Below, piece by piece: positions 36,164 through 39,267 of a stretch of DNA of 39,267 nt. The stretch covers positions 1 to 39,267 of IMG/VR virus record IMGVR_UViG_3300005731_000018. One strand, given 5' to 3'. Each line of letters starts with the position of its first letter. Position 1 is the first letter of the stretch. Under the pieces are notes generated by a model. The model searched no databases and was not told where the DNA came from. It saw only the letters and a program-made list of their open reading frames with translations. Source of the stretch: a virus. The translations under genes and the position numbers were made by a program.

Positions 36164-36292
36164 TTAAGGGGATTGGTTGCAGGAATCACAGAACCTCATA
36201 CGACGCCGTAGGCGCGGCACGGACAGTAGCCCCTTGAACACAACCCACAGCCCGTATGCCCCCACAAGTGCAAGGGTCAGAAGCGACTCCAT
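36164..36292 (-). CDS. 42-aa membrane protein overlapping a zinc-ribbon gene
   Basis: ATG at 36292 starts inside the 52-aa gene in another frame. MESLLTLALVGAYGLWVVFK is one membrane span, then a basic helix SVPRLRRRM and the pair RFCDSCNQ. Both frames look like genes, which is rare; this one ends before the connector start. Function unknown. Confidence 0.45.
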   Translation of the reverse strand: MESLLTLALVGAYGLWVVFKGLLSVPRLRRRMRFCDSCNQSP

Positions 36293-36344
36293 TCTCTGTG
36301 GATTCCACGATGTCCTCACAGGACAAGCACTGCACGCGACTCAT
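36186..36344 (-). CDS. 52-aa zinc-ribbon protein
   Basis: ATG at 36344 overlaps the LamG-like gene stop (ATGA). QCLSCEDI (CxxC) and DPCTCGGI (CxC) with another Cys (VGCVQG) make a zinc site. Overlaps the membrane microprotein by 107 nt in a different frame. Function unknown. Confidence 0.5.
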   Translation of the reverse strand: MSRVQCLSCEDIVESTENGVASDPCTCGGIRAVGCVQGATVRAAPTASYEVL

Positions 36345-37048
36345 GCGTACATCACCTGTTGTCGAGTTGTCTGCATGAGGGCACGAATTTCACCGGCAGT
36401 CAAAGCCACATCATATGCACGGGTTTCACAGATGCGGCCATTGAAGAAACTCAGGTTTGGATCCGTTCCGGCACTATTGTCCCTAGCGCCACTCAAGTAG
36501 AATTGGCCCGGCGAAGGACCCACACCGGAATCAGTCCACTCAATGTTGGTCGTATCAGCGTTACTCCCATCCTCAACGCCATTAACGAACACCTTCATTC
36601 CAACGGAATTGTCAAACGTGGAGGCGACGTGAACCCATCCACCAGTGGATAATGTCCCCGCACCCACTAGGGAAACGAAGGAACCCGTACCTTCACCCTT
36701 GGATGCAGATACATTAGAACCGTTAAGGCTCAACCTGTACCCACGACCATCGCCTCCCGCACCTTCCGGGTTGCCATTAATGAGTTCTTGAACCCCAGAC
36801 AATACATCAGGGTAAATCCATGCGGCGTAAGTTAAGGCTTGAACCTTATCCGCAGCCTCCAAGGCATCTTTGTACGCGTCAGTGGAGCCGTCAAAATCCA
36901 CGGCTTCATCAATGCGTCCCTGAATAGTGGAGGGGGTTCCAACGGCGGTCAAGTCAAAACCGTTCGGTCCAAGGTCCGTGGCCGGGGATTGACCCATGGG
37001 GTAGTAACGGACTAGGTTGTCGGGTTTGATTTCCGGTGGGCGGCGCAT
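36341..37048 (-). CDS. LamG/concanavalin-like virion protein (235 aa)
   Basis: ATG at 37048 overlaps the preceding stop (TAATG). DEAVDFDGSTDAYKDA, LTYAAWIYPDVLSG, GWVHVASTFDNSVGMKVFVN and GRICETRAYDVALTAGEIRA are the standard LamG jelly-roll pattern. Such domains bind carbohydrate. It lies between virion fibre genes and connectors and probably decorates the particle. Confidence 0.85.
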   Translation of the reverse strand: MRRPPEIKPDNLVRYYPMGQSPATDLGPNGFDLTAVGTPSTIQGRIDEAVDFDGSTDAYKDALEAADKVQALTYAAWIYPDVLSGVQELINGNPEGAGGDGRGYRLSLNGSNVSASKGEGTGSFVSLVGAGTLSTGGWVHVASTFDNSVGMKVFVNGVEDGSNADTTNIEWTDSGVGPSPGQFYLSGARDNSAGTDPNLSFFNGRICETRAYDVALTAGEIRALMQTTRQQVMYA

Positions 37049-37815
37049 TATGCTGTGGCCCTCGTGTACTCGATGCGGAGGCCATGGAAGTCCGCGTCAT
37101 CCGTCAAGTCATCATTCCCACCACTGCCAAGTCGGGACAATCGAAGGAATAGTACGTCGCCAGCGGCGAGGTCGGTGGGTTTCGTGATGGTGCCGAAGTC
37201 CTCGTAAACCCAGGCATCAGCAACGCCATCAGCATCCGAATCCACGGAGGCCATGGTAGTCAATGCCCCATCAACGACGGCACCGGCTTCAACGCGGTCT
37301 CCTTCCAGTTGCCAGGAAGCAGTCTCCGTATCAACCGCTGTATTCGTACTCCAAATGACGGTGGCAGTCAAGGTCCCTGCATCCCAATCCTCGGGCATGA
37401 CAATCTTAGCATCAGCCGATTCCGTGGCGGCGTCAGCGAAAGCGATTTGGATGTAATCGTAATTCGACCCCGACACTTGTTGCTGAGTCGCCCCACCACT
37501 GGAAGGAATGACGAAGGCTTCAGCGGGAAGGAAAATGGTTCCCGCCGTAATCGCTCCACTCACCCCGGCTAGGTCCGCAATAGATTGGGCCGTCACTTGT
37601 TTCACGGTGTTCGAATCATCCACGTCACTGACCATGACGAGATCCCCAGTAGCCACCGTCGCGGAAGGGAGTGCTGCAACGTTGAGGGCCTTCGTCAAGT
37701 TACTGCACGTCGTCTTCTCCGTCGTCGGCGTTCCACTGACATCCGTGAATGGAACAATATCTGATTGGGTTGGCGCAGTGTCTTCCGGCAAGTCACTAAT
37801 GATGCTGTCCGCCAT
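37048..37815 (-). CDS. 255-aa beta-rich virion protein
   Basis: ATG at 37815; GGAGTGATG lies upstream. N-terminal ISDLPEDTAPTQSDIVPFTD and STVKQVTAQSIADLAG-like segments are typical of phage fibre N-termini that form trimers, and the C-terminal domain (QIAFADAATESADAKIVMPE, LFLRLSRLGSGGNDDLTDDA) is a beta-sandwich. It probably forms a fibre with the LamG protein downstream. Confidence 0.7.
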   Translation of the reverse strand: MADSIISDLPEDTAPTQSDIVPFTDVSGTPTTEKTTCSNLTKALNVAALPSATVATGDLVMVSDVDDSNTVKQVTAQSIADLAGVSGAITAGTIFLPAEAFVIPSSGGATQQQVSGSNYDYIQIAFADAATESADAKIVMPEDWDAGTLTATVIWSTNTAVDTETASWQLEGDRVEAGAVVDGALTTMASVDSDADGVADAWVYEDFGTITKPTDLAAGDVLFLRLSRLGSGGNDDLTDDADFHGLRIEYTRATA

Positions 37816-37860
37816 GCTAAATCATCACTCCGCGTTGAAGGTTATGAAGGTGTGCGTTCT

Positions 37861-38262
37861 TCACTTAATCGCTTCCACAGGACTACGGCCAACGAAACTG
37901 CCCCTCCGTGTACTCTCGGAGAGGGATTCTGCGAGGTCATCAATCGTGGATTCCCGGACATCGTAAGGAGGACACGACAAGCGCCCATACTGACTGTGTT
38001 CCGCGACTTCCTGAACTTGGTAGCCACTGAGGGCTTCACTAACTTCGTAAGTGCCACGCCACTCCTGGTGCGTAGCATCATAAGTCATGGTGAAATCATA
38101 CGAGGCACTGGCTAGGGTTCCGTCACTTTGCAGCCACAAGTACTCATCACCGTCATCCGTCACGCGGACCTGGAACGCTGCGGATCCCGACACGATGACG
38201 CCACCGAGCGCGGTGCGCCAACGACGCGTGACTGGTTCAACTTGACCCACGAGGACAGTCAT
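37861..38262 (-). CDS. 133-aa virion protein
   Basis: ATG at 38262 directly follows the stop of the upstream gene. Beta-rich (FQVRVTDDGDEYLWLQSDG, ASYDFTMTYDATHQEWRGTY) with an Asp/Ser-rich tail. No named family; position in the fibre cluster suggests a virion component. The 45 nt after it hold no gene. Confidence 0.65.
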   Translation of the reverse strand: MTVLVGQVEPVTRRWRTALGGVIVSGSAAFQVRVTDDGDEYLWLQSDGTLASASYDFTMTYDATHQEWRGTYEVSEALSGYQVQEVAEHSQYGRLSCPPYDVRESTIDDLAESLSESTRRGSFVGRSPVEAIK

Positions 38263-38670
38263 TTAACTATTGTCAGAGTATTCCACGGTCACAGTGAACG
38301 TCATGGAGAAATCACTGGTCTTAGTGAGTGACTGTCCATCAATTCCCGCAACCAAAGTCGTTGAAGATGCAGACACGCTAGCCGCCGCCGCATTATGAAG
38401 GGCCACGCGGCGAATCGTGAAGTTAGCGACTCCCGTCCCGAAAGTGGCGACGTGAGTCACGGTTTGAGATGAACGAGTGGGCGTGGCGTCAAAATCGGCG
38501 TCGGCTTCATTACTAACCGCACCGCCACTATTCAAGGCCGTGTCACCTGCCGCGAACGCGTTACTGCTATCGTCCACGCTTAGGGATTGAATAGCCGCGA
38601 AGGAATCCGCCGTGCTGCTGGCGCGTCCACCGATGACTTGCAAGCCACGGTTAACCACGATAGAGGCCAC
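38263..38670 (-). CDS. 135-aa virion protein, paralog of the 119-aa tail protein
   Basis: GTG at 38670 follows GGAGGAAAATTAA. ADAVNEADADFDATPTR-type acidic spacer, then ATFGTGVANFTIRRVALHN and TKTSDFSMTFTVTVEYSD at the C-terminus. The last part resembles the protein at 28373-28732. Likely beta-rich fibre component. Confidence 0.65.
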   Translation of the reverse strand: MASIVVNRGLQVIGGRASSTADSFAAIQSLSVDDSSNAFAAGDTALNSGGAVSNEADADFDATPTRSSQTVTHVATFGTGVANFTIRRVALHNAAAASVSASSTTLVAGIDGQSLTKTSDFSMTFTVTVEYSDNS

Positions 38671-38955
38671 TTAATTTTCCTCCGTCATTATTTTGCAACA
38701 TTCTTTTTCGTGTAGTTCAACCTTTTCCCTGCTCTTAGAGTACGTGGGACAGTAATCACAAACCCAAACCGCCTCCGTGGGGTGGGTCTTCGTGTTGAGG
38801 ACCGTGATGTTGCGCCCCTCCACTTTAAGAATTTCATTCCCTTGACTCCCGAGGATATTCACTGCCTCCTCAATGGATAAGTCGGGGTTGTCAATGTGCA
38901 TGACTGCTTCCGCCGAGATGACCGTATCAATGTTGGTTCTGATTTCTTGTTGCAT
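38671..38955 (-). CDS. 94-aa protein with C2H2-like zinc finger
   Basis: ATG at 38955 is 5 nt after the glycine-rich protein stop. Residues 15-55 hold HIDNPDLSIEEAVNILGSQG and an alpha-beta fold; the end VWVCDYCPTYSKSREKVELH with ECC gives a C2H2-type zinc finger. A zinc finger within a virion-gene cluster is unexpected; it may be a regulatory or assembly protein. Confidence 0.6.
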   Translation of the reverse strand: MQQEIRTNIDTVISAEAVMHIDNPDLSIEEAVNILGSQGNEILKVEGRNITVLNTKTHPTEAVWVCDYCPTYSKSREKVELHEKECCKIMTEEN

Positions 38956-38960
38956 GAATA

Positions 38961-39267
38961 TCACGTCAAGGGTTCGTCATAAGTTACAGCCACCAAGCCA
39001 ATGGAGCCACCCGTTGCAGCGAATAACGTAGATGCTCCACCACCACCACCGCCCGGAATTGTGCTGGCCGTTGCAGAATTCAAGTTACCGGCACCCGTTC
39101 CACCATCCCCTCCACCTGCTTGCCATGGAACATCCGTGCCTCCTCCGTTGCCTCCCGCGCCACCAGAGTCAAGGTTCAATAAGTCGCCGTCGCCACCATC
39201 TGTGCCAGCGCCAGCACTACCCGCACCGCCGCCGCCACCGCCGCCAGTGATGATTGCGGCTTGTCCA
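38961..39267 (-). CDS. Glycine-rich virion protein, C-terminal part (runs off window edge)
   Basis: Continues the frame from position 1 if the ends are joined through TTGTCCA: left-end GGA CAA is followed here by GCC GCA ATC. Long Gly runs (TGGGGGGGAGS, GGAGGNGGGTD) and a C-terminal strand SIGLVAVTYDEPLT. No start lies in this part, which supports the circular reading. See the first feature for function. Confidence 0.75.
   Translation of the reverse strand, partial: GQAAIITGGGGGGGAGSAGAGTDGGDGDLLNLDSGGAGGNGGGTDVPWQAGGGDGGTGAGNLNSATASTIPGGGGGGASTLFAATGGSIGLVAVTYDEPLT

Noticed and set aside
35261-36211. 316-codon plus-strand frame over the connector gene
   Set aside because: Antisense shadow of a well-supported connector gene.

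Overview
The window is almost certainly the complete or near-complete genome of a small tailed virus (Caudoviricetes, HK97-fold capsid, head-tail morphology). Its two ends share TTGTCCA. Joining them through that 7-base overlap gives a circle of about 39,260 bp and restores one continuous glycine-rich reading frame across the junction. Every gene but one is read on the minus strand, most with overlapping TAATG, TGATG or ATGA junctions. The host is probably an archaeon, which is an inference from several signs: a DUF2080-like gene, TATA-like boxes about 23-27 nt upstream of start codons that lack a Shine-Dalgarno sequence, a T-rich polypyrimidine terminator-like tract, and no recognisable murein-degrading endolysin. 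Many other genes have good GGAGG-type ribosome sites. The host group cannot be named from this sequence.

In the direction of transcription (right to left), the packaging and head module runs from 13.1 to 3.5 kb: a DUF2080-like protein, two microproteins, small terminase, a membrane microprotein, a Cys/His protein, large terminase, three small proteins, a portal-MuF fusion that contains an intein, a U35-type protease with a scaffold tail and an internal restart, and the major capsid protein. Small proteins and a series of beta-rich, glycine-rich and LamG-like proteins follow (4.0 kb through the junction to 36.3 kb) and lie between the capsid gene and the connectors, so they may be head fibres or decoration. 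Then come connector and neck proteins, tail tube, tail chaperones with a likely +1 frameshift, tape measure, baseplate proteins and receptor-binding candidates (36.1-26.5 kb), and a membrane-protein or exit region (26.5-24.0 kb).

From 23.8 to 13.1 kb lies an accessory and early region of many very small genes, a large share of them zinc ribbons, together with a calcineurin-like phosphoesterase, a ribbon-helix-helix regulator, a GIY-YIG protein, a PAPS-reductase-like protein, two cytosine-methyltransferase-like proteins, an ERF-like annealing protein, an MmcB-like nuclease-fold protein, winged-helix proteins and a P-loop kinase-like protein. No polymerase, primase, helicase, integrase, tRNA or CRISPR array was recognised.

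The most unusual system is at 6.66-7.45 kb. An intein interrupts the MuF domain exactly before its Cys-x-Cys motif. Entirely inside the intein coding sequence, on the opposite strand, lies a 235-codon gene for a helix-turn-helix plus Vsr/EDxHD-like homing endonuclease. Other notable features are an RF2-like CUU-UGA frameshift site in the tail chaperone, a recurring gene-junction cassette confined to 14.4-21.2 kb, and a 338-base noncoding region with iteron-like repeats and flanking inverted repeats that could be an origin or control region.
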